From Gyromitra esculenta (Eukaryota; Ascomycota; Pezizomycetes; Pezizales; Discinaceae), in the NCBI GenBank assembly GCA_038503075.1, contig JBCAML010000012.1:372001-436000 (forward strand): a stretch of DNA of 64,000 nt, read 5' to 3'. The stretch's first letter is position 1; each line of letters starts with the position of its first letter. The translations under genes were made by a program, and so were the position numbers. Under the pieces are notes generated by a model. The model saw nothing but the letters and a program-made list of their open reading frames with translations. It did not search any database and had not been told where the DNA came from. Positions 45,670 through 57,852 of this stretch are shown here, in pieces.

Positions 45670-48600
45670 GTTCACTTGTTTGGGTCTTATATATCACACA
45701 AGCTATGTCAAAGTGGCAGGGACCGGAGAACAAAGGTATCAAGAAGAGGGAATGTGAAGCTAGACGGTGAAGAAAACAAGTTTACGAAAAGAAAACGGGA
45801 GCAAGAGATGCTTTCGGCTCTCGGGGTAGACCATGGCTACGTAAAAAACGAGGCATGACCGTCGATACGATACTTGTGGAGTGGTTGAAAATAGTAGTGG
45901 TCTGATATCGATTCCATGGTGTTGAGTGATCCTGGCAACACCTATCTGGGTGGAATGATTTTCTTCGTTCTAAGCGAAAACCACCTGATGGTCATCCGGT
46001 GTGCGCGCCTGGATAACGCCAAAGCTCGGCGTAAGCATGAAATGCAAGTTATCCTATTGACTGAACTCTATAAGCCGAGCTCCGTAGCTGTGGTACGATA
46101 AGTTTTTATCTCTGGAAAGCTTGCTAGCAGTTCTCATGGTTGTATTGAAACCCTAACCCTGCGTAAGTAAAGCCTCGCTGGGGCTTGATAATTACAAGGT
46201 GCTCGCAAACAAGTTAGGAGGCGAGGCTAAGGCATTTACTAGTACTTAATACGGCGCTCAAGCCACACCCTATGAAAATAGCCGGCAGGTTAATCAAGCC
46301 TGTCAGATATAGGCTCGCGATTCTTACACCTTCCTGCTGTGGTTGTCGACTGCACCAGTACTGTTACTCGTACGCTGGAACTCGAGTTCACATGTAGTTA
46401 AGGTCCCGAAGACTTTCTTTAAGTTATTTACTAGATGGCTCGTTAAAGCCTATCGATATTACCATTCTGGCTTTAAAGTGTTACGATGGGCGTGGGATTA
46501 GCTAGGCGCGATATCTTAAGACCAATCGAGTGATATGTCATGTATATGTATGCGTAATAGTTTAGCAGTAGGTCCAAGCAGCGAATATTCTGCCGTATAT
46601 TTTTATACGCGTGTGAACAACGTAGGCTCAAGGGATTTAGTAGTTATATTAGGATTCCCACATACATGTAGTTGCCCGTTTTGGGCTGCAATAGCATATG
46701 CTGAATTTGTAAATGAAATGAAATTGCGATATCAGCCGGATGATATGATGATTTAGTAACGATGTGTTAGTGTTTATCTAACCTTTAAACCGTCGCTATA
46801 GGGAACGATTTCTTGTATTTCTTCTATTTGAGGTAATTTATTTATAATTAGGGTACGTTTCTGCTATGTATTAATGTTGCTGCCCTGTCTACGAGTCTTA
46901 TATGATCACCTTATACTAATAGGCCTTCTTCCTCGCACTAGCGAGTTTCTCTATAGGTTTCTCTATCCTCATCAATACACTTGCTAAAGGAGAAGAGCTT
47001 GTGGACCCAGCAAACATGTCTAATAATAATCCTAGCCAGGTGGGAATCCTTTTCTTAAGTTTTCCGAATAAAAGGAGCCTGGGAACAATTAAACTCTTTG
47101 ACAAACTATTGCTTAAGTATTATATGTAGTATTGCGGTGGTTGTACGAGGGTACTAAGTGCTAAGCCGAATGCATTTAACTTGCTATTTCCTCTTCCCTA
47201 AACCTCTGGTTGATAGAGTTTATGGCGAGTTTATGCAGCTACTCTACGTACGTGTGCGAATTCTTTCCATTTTTTAGGGCGACCCGAGGGTTTTTCAGAG
47301 CAGGCATTGAGAACTTGAATATGCAAAAACGTATGTATGTAAGTTGTTTTAACCGCCAAGAGAGCAAGCTGAAATACACCTCATCCTCTAACAGAGTAGA
47401 CTAAGATCCCCTTGCAGTCTGCACGCCCAGGGTAAAATGCCTATCCGACTAGGTCTTGAATAATGCTGATAAGCTAAACAGTTTTATTACTGGCTAAGTC
47501 CAAGGACTTTAAAATGCCACAGCTCAAGAATAAGCAAAATCTCACGATATCTACAATTTATAATTCACCAATTGGCAGTAGTTGAGAATAGCTTCGGCTT
47601 CCCGCCCTATTTAAGCACCAACTGAGCAACAACAAGCCTCGCGCATCTCCACAATTGCATGAACCTCAGCCCCCCCGCAATTCTTACTCACGCGCCGGCT
47701 CCGTGGTGGGCATACATAAATTCTACCAGCCGGTATCATTACCGGTGATGTCTAATGCAGGTATCCGTCTCCGCCTCCAATGGCGACAAATGCCATGTGC
47801 AAAAAGTCAGATATCGCATGCGTGATGTGTGGTAAGAGTGGATATGATATTTCAAAGCACATTTTCCACCACACGCCCACCGATGGTTCGGTGGATGATG
47901 ATCATCAGCAAGAACCCTATAGCAAAGCCCACGTAAATCGAGGAGCTGCGATGGGGCATAGGCAGATATCGTTATTGTACATAGTTCCTATCGCGCACGG
48001 ACAGCGAAAAGAATATTCCGCAAAGCTTCCATCGGGGAGATCACCAGTTCGTACCAATATGGCAGCCTGAGCGAATGCATAAAGAACAAAAGCAAGAAAG
48101 AGAAAACTTGCCTTTGATATGACAAATGTTTCATTCAACGCAATTCTGCGCACTACGGCGGGGGGGTTCCGGGACGGGAGGAAGTTTCCCTAAGCTAAGG
48201 AAAACATCCCAGCAGATTGCAATATCGACTGACAACGCATAAAACAACGACGGACGGGTCAGGGAGAGGGTGGCCTTTCGCGGTAAATAGCGACGTTTAT
48301 TAGGCGAAAACGGGTGAAACAGAATGATGAGGCTCTGGAGACTGAACGACAAAGGTTCCACAGATTCTCCGGACGGGATGGTTTATTGTGTTCGGGTGTG
48401 AGACTTACTTATGACCTCATAGATGCTTAAAGTAGGGAGCTTGCCTAATGTTGCTCCCTTGCTTCGTCCGCTATCAAATTTTTTGGCAGACGAGAATTCG
48501 AAATCAGCCACCAGCTTGCCTTGAGACATAGAATTCAATACCGCTAGTAGCTAGAACAGCATAACTCTTTCCCACTAAATTCTGGATTGCTTTGTAGTCG

Positions 48601-51600
48601 AGTAGACCTACCAAGCTAGGTACATATCCACACGTAGACACCGCGCATTTGACCAATAAATAAATAAATAATATATAGCTGGCACGACGACAATCAGTGC
48701 CCACAGGCTGTGACGGATCGAGAGGTCGTGTCTTCCTGTGGCATCCTGGTAAGCGTTCTGCGACAGCCCGTGACCTTTCTGCCTTGATCTGGAATATTCT
48801 TATGCGAACTTGTATAGGTAGAGTGGATAGGTATTACTTTTGCGAAAGTGGTGAGTGCACCGCCCATGTGAAGTTTTTTCTAATCCCACACACAACAAGT
48901 TCATACTGGTAAGTTACTACTGCATGAGTCGTGAATCTAAAAGGATTTAAAACCCCAGAGCCTTCTCCCATCGATGAAGGGGTTTAGAGTTCGATTCCCA
49001 AGAGAACTTGCCTGGTAAGTATCGGGCTTGAAGAAACCGAGTTGAAATCCAGCGTGGCAGCAATGATCCTTGAAGCATAGAGTATTGTGACCCTTCACCC
49101 CTCTCCACTGTGCATATGTAGTGCTCTTCTCTTTCTGTAGCGTTTATGCACGTGTTAAAAACGTACCATGGCTAGGAAATTCATCTGTTTTGCGTACTCC
49201 TGTGGCCGATCTCGGCTGCTACAGCCTACTGAAATTCGGATATGATGGGTCTTATTTATCGATCCAACGACCTGTTGTGAGCTGCAGGACAATCCGCTTC
49301 ACGATGTATTGCTCCTGCGACAAGGACTTTCACTTCAGGCATAGCAACCCGAAATGCCCAGGCAATTGGGTAACGGTGGGAAAAGGGCTCAGTCAACTGC
49401 TGCATGCCTGAGAAGCAAACATATGTACAATGGATATCCTCTCCCCCCCCAGGTTCAGAATTTAACGATGAGCGACAACTGCTCGATGACCATTGCCCCA
49501 TGCTTGGAATCATAGCACCGTGCTCTTGCCAAAAGCGAAGAGTTGAGCTGTTCCTTTTGCCAACAGCAATAAGGTTAGGGTATGTGAGGGGCCAGGACCA
49601 GGTCAAGAAAATGCGAGCTGCGGAAACCCTCAGACCCCCAACCCGAGGGAGTGGTGCTGAAACGTCACGGTGCTTGCGCCTCCAACCCGCCCAGGTGGTT
49701 CTTCTCATGATGATATTAGTGACGGAGAAGATGTGACTCCTACGTGCCTGCTGTTTCTATCTAGGCCTTGACTTTTGGCTTTTTTTTACCTCAGTTTTTT
49801 GCCCACCAGCCTTGTCTATAATTTCTATAGCCTTACCCCTCTCCCTGGACTGCATGGACTATTGAAATAGCGGATACCTCCCCCCTCCATCCGTCTACCC
49901 CATCTTCCCGTTATATTTCACTTTTCTTCACTCCTCCCATAAATGCTAAAGGTACCATAACCTAGTATCAACGATCTGACTTTCCCCCCCCAATACCACC
50001 ATCAGGCCTTCTCTAGCAAGGAAAAGGCGCGGTGCTGACAACCAGACCACTGTGATTGATTCGTCTAAACCGACAGGCATCCCATTTCCAAGTTCCCGAG
50101 TGAGAGCAGAGTGCATTCGATATTCTTTTTTTGCCCAAATCACATAGCCGGTTGAAACCATCTCATCCAGTGAAACCTGCCGCAGGAATTCTCTGAATCC
50201 AGATACCCTGCTGTGAAGAAGACATCTCTCAGTATCAAATCAGAGACAATAATCGTCATCATCGCACTATCCATCCCGGATAATTCCTCATTTTCATTCT
50301 TTTGAGGTACCACAAACATATCCGTCGCGCCCCGCACGGACCTTTGATCCACCAGGCATTATATTCCCTCCGTTTTTTCTGCAGCTAGAGAGAAGTCACT
50401 TTTTTCTTTCCTTATTTTTGCAGAACGATATTTTTGAAGGTATCGTCGGTCTCTGCCGGCGGCAAGTGCAAAAAATAGATCCGAGGTCTCTTTTTTTGGG
50501 TCCGGGTGCTGTTCCTGGGTTCCACAGCGCAGCACGTTCTTGGCGCATTTGAGCAGTGATTCTTATTCGAGGTGAGTGACAACGGTGGACAACGAATCAA
50601 CTCCATACCCGATCCCCTGCCCAATTAGCTAGCCCCTCACTTTTCTTCCGTGTTTTTTGCCCTTTTTTCTTCTCTCTTGCTCTCAGTTCAACGATCCAGT
50701 CGTTGGTGTTGCTCTGAGAAGCACCTGTGGTGTTATGTGGCCGAATGTATATGCATTCGATCTGGTACAAAGATTGGATTAGCCTTTCGTAAAATGTCAC
50801 GAAGGAATGCGGTGGAAGCTGAACAGACTTTATCATAGGCCGTACTCTGTCCATAAGTGTAGTTCTTGATACCATTTCCACCTCCGTTTAGCAACAGCAA
50901 GTCCAAATAGGGTCAGAGTTATTTTAGAACCTTCGTCGTAAGGGGTGGTAATAAATATACCCACACACAACTGCTGTAAGTATTTTGTTGTTTTTCTCTT
51001 CTCATTTCTGCCCACCCCCCCCTTTCGCCGGTAGTCCAACTACCATCCCCTCCCCCACCACTTTTATCACTTTGCGTCGAATACTGCGACTTCCCCGCCA
51101 GTCGAAACGCTTCCCACTCTTTCCGTGTATTCTTCCGAAAACCAATCGCTGCGGAGGTCAAACTCATCTATATGAGCATCGTCTTACCTCTTCACCGCGC
51201 TCATCTGCCATCCCACAACAAATTCGGGCGTCGTCTTCGGTCGTCGTTTTTGTCAGTGAATCGCCTTGTGTGTGACAGTTTTTCCTCTTCTCGGTTAACA
51301 TTGTCAGCATCGGTAAAAAAAGGTGTCGCTTGTTTAGAAACCCTGCTACGAGACAAGTTTCCACCAAATACCATCCACTCTACTTCGAACACCCTTCCGG
51401 ATCCGCGTTGGAGAATCTAGGCATCCCTCTCTTCGCTGCCCCACGGGAAACCTCCTTGCAAGGCATCCCCAGTGTCTTCTTAATTGATAAGCTACCGCTA
51501 TTCCCTTCCTTCGAAAGCTATACCTCGTGCGCTTTATCTTCGGCGGCAGTCGCAGATTGGTTTTTTCTTGCTTTCTCCCAGAGATTTTAGCTTCGCAAAC

Positions 51601-51793
51601 ACAGTGGGGCGAACGCCCCTCGGTACCTTATACAGGTCTTCCCACGGGTCGTCTTGAACTTTGAATAGAAGCTTGCGCTTTACAGATAGGGTTTTGGGTG
51701 TTTGTTGTTGTTTATTAAGTTGGTTTATATTTAGAGTGTTCTTCGTTGTTGTTTCTACCCCGCGAGAGCTGATTGTCGATAAACACAATCATC
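45670..51793. other. 6-kb gene-poor stretch
   Basis: 45684-45696 has a minus-strand TATA-like box for the protoglobin gene. A short CCCTAACCCTG telomere-like word lies at 46151. An inverted repeat (AGCCTCGC/GCGAGGCT) lies at about 46171-46246. 47917-48153 is listed as a weak small-secreted-protein candidate. Frames at 49121-49736 on both strands have no domain. From 50980 to 51600 the plus strand is CT-rich, probably promoter and leader of the ubiquitin-like-domain gene. Confidence 0.45.
47917..48153 (-). CDS. Possible small secreted cysteine protein fragment
   Basis: A minus frame of 78 codons without an ATG at its start (the first codon is GTG). It has a clear signal-peptide-like segment (KASFLFLAFVLYAFAQAA) followed by a short domain with four cysteines (RCPC..ICLCP). 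A missing upstream exon or decay would explain the absent ATG. The opposite strand carries a 96-codon ATG frame (47780-48070) with a zinc-finger-like CVMCGKSGYDISKH, so which strand is real, if any, is unclear. Confidence 0.22.
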   Translation of the reverse strand: MRRIALNETFVISKASFLFLAFVLYAFAQAAILVRTGDLPDGSFAEYSFRCPCAIGTMYNNDICLCPIAAPRFTWALL

Positions 51794-54700
51794 ATGCCGT
51801 AAGTAAACAATTCTCGAGATTTTTGTTTTGCCTGTTTTGTTTTGTTTTAGATCTGGATCGCTCCCCTGAGTGCGCCAATTTTTTGCGCAGGAATAGAATG
51901 GAGTGGAGAAAGTGGAAGAATTGATGTTTGTCGTTTTCCTGGGTTCTCCATTCTATTCTAGGTCTTACCTGTTTTGCTATCATTGATCTCAAGGACTGCT
52001 GCCCATGAATTAACACTTTTGCCCTGCAGGATTAATATCACCATCGATCATACGTCGACGACCAACGGGTCCTCCGAGTCGTCGCTGTCGGAAGAAGAGA
52101 CTGGAAGCAGTGGAGTGAACGTCCCGTACGGCCAGCCAGCATTGTCGTACCATCCGTCTCAGTATTCTTCCCATCGCTCTCACCGCTCCACCCATTCCCC
52201 TCACCACTCTCAATTCCCCCAGCACGCTCCTCACACTCCGTACTCCGACTCGTTCCCGGACCAGGACTGGGAGGACTTGGACGGCGAGGAGCTTGGCCCG
52301 TCGGACTCGGCTTCACGCCCACGCACAGCCAACAGATCACAGCCAGACACCCCCATCCATAAGTCTCACCGAGATCGGGACCGTGACCGTGACCGGGATC
52401 GGGATAGGTCTCATCGTCGCCGGCAGCAGAGTCCGCCGATACAGCCTGAGATAATCCCACCTCTACCACCACAGTCACTCCACCACGTCCCTCCGCCACA
52501 CTCGACTCACGTTAGCTCTCTGCACCGCGGTCACCGCCATCGACAGTCTGCTCCTGCGCCAACTGCGCCACCTAGCCAGTCGGACAGCGAGGAAGACATC
52601 CGATACGAGCGCGGGCTTCCGTCAGCTCCGCTCAGACCCGGATCTCACTGGGGATCGCAAGGGAGTAGCCCTTACCCCCCAGCACCAGGATCGAGCGGTG
52701 GTGGATACAGCAGTGGATACGGAGAGCCTAGAGGATATAATCCGAACCCCCTTGCGCTGGTCCCTACAAGTCCCCCGCCTCATCCGCACACACTCCCGGG
52801 GGACCCGCGGGATCCCCGAGATCCCCGAGATCCCAACAGACGTGGTGGTGGTGGCCCGAATCCTCTGCCTCCATTCGACCATCAGGGATATCCTCCCCAC
52901 GGGCAGTATCCAGGACAGCCCCCGCAGCATCCGGGACAGTATCCACCGCATCCGTCCCACCCCGGACATCCCGGATATCAACCCCCCCACTACCCTGGAC
53001 AATCGTCGCAGTACCCTCCGCATCCCTCGCAGGCTACCAAGTACCCCGGACAGTCCCCGCAGTACCCCGGACACCCTGCTCAGTCGCCGCAATATCCAGG
53101 ACAGTCCCCGCAGTACCCGGGCCAGTCTTCTCACCACGCGTCGCACTCGGGGCACAGCAGCCCAGGCAGTTCAATGACGCCGTATAACTACAACCACCCG
53201 GGCAGCCCGACTTATCCTCCGCACCCGCAACACCCTCACGACCCCCGGCACGACCCCCGCCACGATCCTCGCCATGATCCCCGGCACGATCACCGACACG
53301 ACCCCCGCTATGATCCCCGGCACGACCCCCGGCACCCGCACCTCCCCCAGATCGCACCCAACCCCTTTGACCCCCGAGATCCTCGCCATCTCCAGCACGC
53401 TCAAGCCCAACACATGGCGGGCCCTCTAAGCCCGCGAGGAGCCCACCAAACTGACATGTACGGTTACTACTCCGGCACACCTTACAACTCCTACAACCCC
53501 TATGGCGGCGGATACTTCAGTGCCGGTGCCCACCCGCACACCATGAACCAAATGACATCCCTGAGCCAAACAAACCAAATGATGATAATGGGACCGCAGG
53601 GCTACCTAATCCCATATCCTGCACCGAGACCAGAAAGCCCGCCGTCTCCTGTAGAGCCTGAGCGGCCGCGTGAGAAAACGGAGGAGGAGAAACGGGAGGA
53701 AGAGCGTTGGGCCCGGCTGCAGGAGGAGAAGAAGCTGAGGGAGGAGATGATAGAGCAGGAGCGCAAATGGCATCAGGAGAAACTGGACCGTTTGAAAGCG
53801 GCGGATGAGGAGGAGGAGAAGAAGGCCAAGGAGGCGAAGGAGGCGAAGGAGGCCGAAAGGGTAGCGAAAGAAGAGGCGGAGAAGGCGAGACTTGAAGCTG
53901 AAGCTGCGGCGGAGGCATTGAGGAAGGCAGAGGAAGAGGCGAAGGCGAAGGCGGAAGCGGAGGCTGCGGCTCAGGCTCAGGCTATTGCAGAAGCCACTGC
54001 AGCAGCTGCTGCGGAGGCGGCGGCCGCTGCTACTAAGGTCGCGGAGGAAAAGGCGGCGATTGCGGCGGCGGAGTTGGTCAAGAAGATGGAGGACGCGGCG
54101 AGGGCGAAGGCGAGGATAAAGCCAAAGCCAGTCAAGTTCCGCGATGCTGTTGGAAGGAAATTTTCGTTTCCGTTTGAGCTTTGTAAGAAGTGGAGTGTAA
54201 GTTTTGTCTTCCAGGGAGTCTGTATAGATTGCGGTTTACTGATTGGATTTTTTTATAGGGGATGGAAGAGCTCATCAAGCAGGCATTTCTCCATGTCGAG
54301 GTTATTGGCCAACATGTCATTGATGGCCACTACGATCTCCACGGCCCTGACGGCGAGATTATCTTGCCCCAGGTTTGGGACTCTGTGATCGAGCCTGACT
54401 GGAGCATAACTATGCATATGTGGCCCATGCCTGAACCTGAGCCAGAACCACCAGCTCCCCCCCCTCCCCCTCCTGTTCCAGAGCCTGTGGTTGAGCCACC
54501 AGCTCCTACGCCGCCTCCACCTCCACCTCCACCGCCTCCGCCTCCGCCAGAACCAATTGTTGAAGCTCCTGCTCCTGCACCGCCTGCACCACCACCAGCG
54601 CTACCAACTCCTCCTCCTCCTCCTCCTCCTCCACCGCCTCCGCCCCCACCTCCAGCCCCTCCTGTCGAAGTAGTCGTCATGAGTCCTCCCCCTTCATTCG

Positions 54701-54879
54701 AACACATAGTCGAAGTTGTATCAGTAGAGCCAGAGCCAGAGAGAGTACATCGGCCACCACCAGCACCTCCAATCGTGATCCAGACTACTCGCACAGAGAT
54801 CCGACAGAAGCCGCCGAGCATCCCTCCACTCTTGATGTGGACCGCCGGCCGCTATGGGTCCAAGAAGGGCAGGAGATAA
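51794..54879 (+). CDS. Ubiquitin-like-domain protein with coiled coil and polyproline tail
   Basis: Exons 51794-51798, 52030-54196 and 54259-54879 encode 930 residues. The first coding exon is just ATGCC; the 231-bp intron then leads to G/ATTAATATC, giving MPINITIDHT. Next come a Ser/acidic stretch, an Arg-Asp repeat (RDRDRDRDR), and a long Pro/His/Tyr/Gly part with YPGQS and DPRH repeats (about 200-500). Residues about 551-700 form a Glu/Lys/Ala coiled coil. The folded domain, about 703-782, reads KFRDAVGRKFSFPFELC..WSGMEELIKQAFLHVEVIG and ends WSITMHMWPM, a ubiquitin-like domain shared by many filamentous ascomycetes. A run of prolines (about 785-870) and a basic tail close the protein. The domain is split by the 62-bp intron at 54197-54258. 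Role unknown; the polyproline tail would suit actin-profilin or SH3 partners. Confidence 0.87.
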
Positions 54880-55508
54880 TCTAGTGTGGCAACGCGGTTT
54901 GTAAGATATAAGATATAAATGAGTTGGGCGAATGAGAGGGGAGTTTGGTTTGCTTACTATATTTGGTCTTTTGGCTTTTTTTTTTCATATTCTCAGTTTT
55001 CATAGCTTGTTGTATTCATAAGAGGTGGGAAATAAAAACGATATCGGGCATCAGCGTTGGCGTGGTTGGTTTGGAGGAGGGGGAGGGGGAGGGGAGTGAG
55101 CTTTATTTTACTTTTTCCTTGATTGCTATTTTTTGAAATACCCTTACTACTTTACTTGCTGTAACTGAAGTTGTTCTTTTTGTCGTCTTCTTTCTGTTTG
55201 GGTTTGGCTGGTGGGTGGCTTTTCTGGGCTTGAAAATGGGTACAGAAAAGTTTGCAATTTGGTATGGGTTAACTACAGAGGTAGCTAATGATGAACACGA
55301 CTTTTTTTGCTGTTGTGTACATTGTGCCTCTGATCTTGAGCAACGAGAAGAGGAAGTGGAGAGGAAGTGAAACAGAAATGAAGATTAACGGGCACAAGTA
55401 ACTATTCCAATCCCATTCCGCACCCATATTACAAGGTATCATGTATACATACAGGTAGGCATTCCGCGTCACTACTCCTACACGATATATACGTCTCCAG
55501 CGCAGTTA
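54880..55508. other. Convergent 3' flanks
   Basis: Between the ubiquitin-like-domain gene (+) and the ankyrin gene (-), which face each other. T-rich after 54930, G-rich (GGGGGA) near 55077-55095. No gene seen. Confidence 0.6.
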
Positions 55509-56243
55509 TCAGCCCGCAGTCACTTTACGGCGTTTCTGGTCAGACCCGCTACCACCACCACCACCACCACCACCACCACCATCACGACTGGTCACTCGGG
55601 CCACCCTCAGCAGCCCAACGACATCTCGAGAACCTCCTCCACCCAAAGCCAAATCAACCGCAACCTCTCCAAATTCTCCAGCCTGCGCCACCCTACTCGC
55701 TCCTTTCTGCAGAAGAATCCTAACGATTTCTGCACGTCCCAATGCAGCAGCATAGTGCAAAGCGTTCCGTCCATCCAAGGCCCAAGCAGAGATGTCCGCT
55801 CCTCTCTCGACCAAGACACGAACTAGCCCGCTGTCTCCGATCTTTGTGGCATATACCACGGCTGGCCCGGTGAACGCTACATCGCGGTGCTTGCGGGTGT
55901 GTAGGATGAGATTTGCACCGAGGCCGATGATTTGGTTGAGTACGTTGTTGCTGCAGCTATTAGGGACGATCTGAATATTTCTATTCGGGTTAAGCTCCTT
56001 CTTGATGGTTAAGCAAGGGCCGTGTTCCAAGACTTCCTGAAGCATACGCCTATTACCGCGGGCTGCAGCAAATATAAGAGCGGAGATAGCGGAGGGGCTG
56101 AGGGCAAGAGTGCGGTGGAAGGCGGATTCGAGGCGGTGGTAAAGCTGGTGCGTTGTTTTACGAAGTGAGTGTATATCGGCTGGGTCACCGAGATATGAAA
56201 CGACCTGCAGAAGGGTCTCCTGGGGGAGGGTGGGGAGGGACAT
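55509..56243 (-). CDS. F-box-like ankyrin protein, short paralog
   Basis: A single-exon gene of 244 codons. The N-terminus (LPQETLLQVVSYLGDPADIHSLRKTTHQLYHRL) is a good F-box-like motif. It is followed by ankyrin repeats, clearest at about residues 155-185 (DGRNALHYAAALGRAEIVRILLQKGA). Near the C-terminus is a run of about ten glycines encoded by a (CCA)n tract at about 55553-55580, then a basic end (QKRRKVTAG). The layout parallels the 532-residue protein at 4158-5756, including the segment with N-RRMLQEVLEHG against SRRMLRVLLEKA and the GANLIL/GANIIV element, so the two are paralogs. This one has far fewer repeats. An SCF adaptor role is inferred from the family only. Confidence 0.85.
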   Translation of the reverse strand: MSLPTLPQETLLQVVSYLGDPADIHSLRKTTHQLYHRLESAFHRTLALSPSAISALIFAAARGNRRMLQEVLEHGPCLTIKKELNPNRNIQIVPNSCSNNVLNQIIGLGANLILHTRKHRDVAFTGPAVVYATKIGDSGLVRVLVERGADISAWALDGRNALHYAAALGRAEIVRILLQKGASRVAQAGEFGEVAVDLALGGGGSRDVVGLLRVARVTSRDGGGGGGGGGGSGSDQKRRKVTAG

Positions 56244-56994
56244 TTTTTTGCTGATATGGGATGGCTTTGTGCCAATGATAAGGATTTAAGAGTGTGAACG
56301 GACTAAGGGGTCTAACTTGCACAGAAGAGTGTAAGAGGGAGTGCGGAGGAGTATAGGGCTGAAGAATTTATTTCAGTTGATATTCCTCTTGGGCTTGAGA
56401 GTCTGGATGGTGGGAGGATCAAGAGAACTCGCACAGGAGAGGCTTTAAGTGAGTATCGGAGTGTGGGACTAAAGGGCTATACCCCCGCTACCACCGTCTT
56501 TAATTTGGCCATAGAATATAACTTGGAGCAAATCGGGACTGGTCGAGCCAGGGCTTAACAATCGGACCGGTATATAATTACGTACCGGTGATCTAGGAGC
56601 TTGGACGGTAAGACCACCCAGAACCATAAGGAGGAAGTTTTAAACTTAAATAAAAGTTTGTTTAATTCAGATTTAATCCAGATAAATATGGAGAAACTAT
56701 ACCAGTAAAGAACTTCGTGTGTCTTTATGTTTATTAGCACGTTTCGAATATATTCAATATCGAAGCTATGTATGCTTCGATACGTCTTGTAGGATAAGAA
56801 AAAAAATCCACCTAAATACTATTTTAGAGCTTCACTCCGTGTGAAAAAGATACCGTACACGACCTACACCTGCCCCACCTGCCCCAAGCTAAACCAAATA
56901 CAGTACGGAATGTGGTAGAAAAGGTGATAGCTAGAATTACAAGGGCTCGATCACTCAGAAATCTGCTCTCTGCATAAGCCACAGGTACACAATG
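56244..56994. other. Gene-free flank
   Basis: Promoter side of the short ankyrin gene, then AT-rich DNA with no recognisable coding sequence, leading to the solo LTR. Confidence 0.55.
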
Positions 56995-57275
56995 TATCCT
57001 GTTGGATATATGGCATATATCCATAGGCTTCCTAGTGTCTCATTTGGTACGTCACTACTCGGGATACCGAAGACGTTCGGTATAGTCTATACTGCTAAAG
57101 GGGGTTGCTCGGGCCGATCTATTCGGCGCCCAAAGAGCCCCCATAAACCTGTTTATATATGACTCCATAGGGAGTATATATATGGAGCTCTCCTCCCGTT
57201 CGTCTATTCTGTTTCCTCTTCTCTAGTTTACTGGACAGTCAATATATCAGATCTATTCATTATTTCAACATATCC
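56995..57275. mobile_element. Solo LTR (57000-57270) with 5-bp target duplication
   Basis: The element begins TGTTGGATATATGG at 57000 and ends TTATTTCAACA at 57270, 271 bp, with TGTTG/CAACA inverted ends. It is flanked by identical 5-bp sequences TATCC at 56995-56999 and 57271-57275. Inside is a TATATATGG box near 57176-57184 followed by a pyrimidine-rich stretch, which fits an LTR promoter read on the plus strand. The ends and the 5-bp duplication fit a Ty1/copia- or gypsy-like LTR retrotransposon that was lost by recombination between its LTRs. No internal region is present. Confidence 0.9.
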
Positions 57276-57852
57276 CAACTGTACTTAACACGAGTGAGAT
57301 TTCATGATTTGCTATAAAGTTGCTGATCACGTGCGCGTATAGGCAACGGTGTCTTCAAAATAGAATTGTTCTGTAGTTTGAGATCACTGTCAATGATAAT
57401 TATCTCTGCATTGATTCAAATCCAACTTGGCTAGATGATTCTCTTCATGGCATTAACTTTTAAGACTTTAGACGTCCGCCACCCTAGCTGGTGGGGGGGT
57501 ATGAGAGAGGATATCAGGACGAAGGTGGAGGAGGCGTTAGAAAAGAGTAGTTTACAAGAGAATGAAACGAAGGGGATAGAATTCCATCATATCGTATCAA
57601 GTACCCCCTCCCCCCTCCCCCCTGCCCCCTCCCCCCTTCCCCCACCCAATAAACACTAAACAAAATCAAAATCTGTAGAGGCCAAAGCAAGCACGCACGC
57701 AAGCAAGCAAACAGTACCCAAAACCAAACCACGGCAGTATAAAAAATATTGATAATAGCGAGAAAAAGAGGGAACAACAAAAAAGAACAAAGCAATGAAA
57801 ACACCGTAATTATAATAAGCCATCAATCGATCTACTGTTCCTCCCTCAACAA
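57276..57852. other. Stretch between solo LTR and EMC2
   Basis: 3' flank of EMC2. A C-rich tract (CCCCTCCCCC units) is at 57603-57650 and an AAGCAAGCA tract at 57686-57710. No gene seen. Confidence 0.6.

Noticed and set aside
46151..46165. CCCTAACCCTG, a telomere-like word
   Set aside because: Fewer than two full units; too short to be an interstitial telomere.
49256..49736. Overlapping 150-codon (-) and 110-codon (+) open frames
   Set aside because: Neither has a domain, plausible splice structure or better composition than the other; probably chance.
52622..53480. Long minus-strand frames opposite the ubiquitin-like-domain gene
   Set aside because: Shadows of the Pro/His-rich repeat coding; their Val/Gly/Arg-rich repeats mirror the sense repeats.
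54330..54821. A Gly-rich minus-strand frame
   Set aside because: It is the complement of the polyproline tail of the plus-strand gene.
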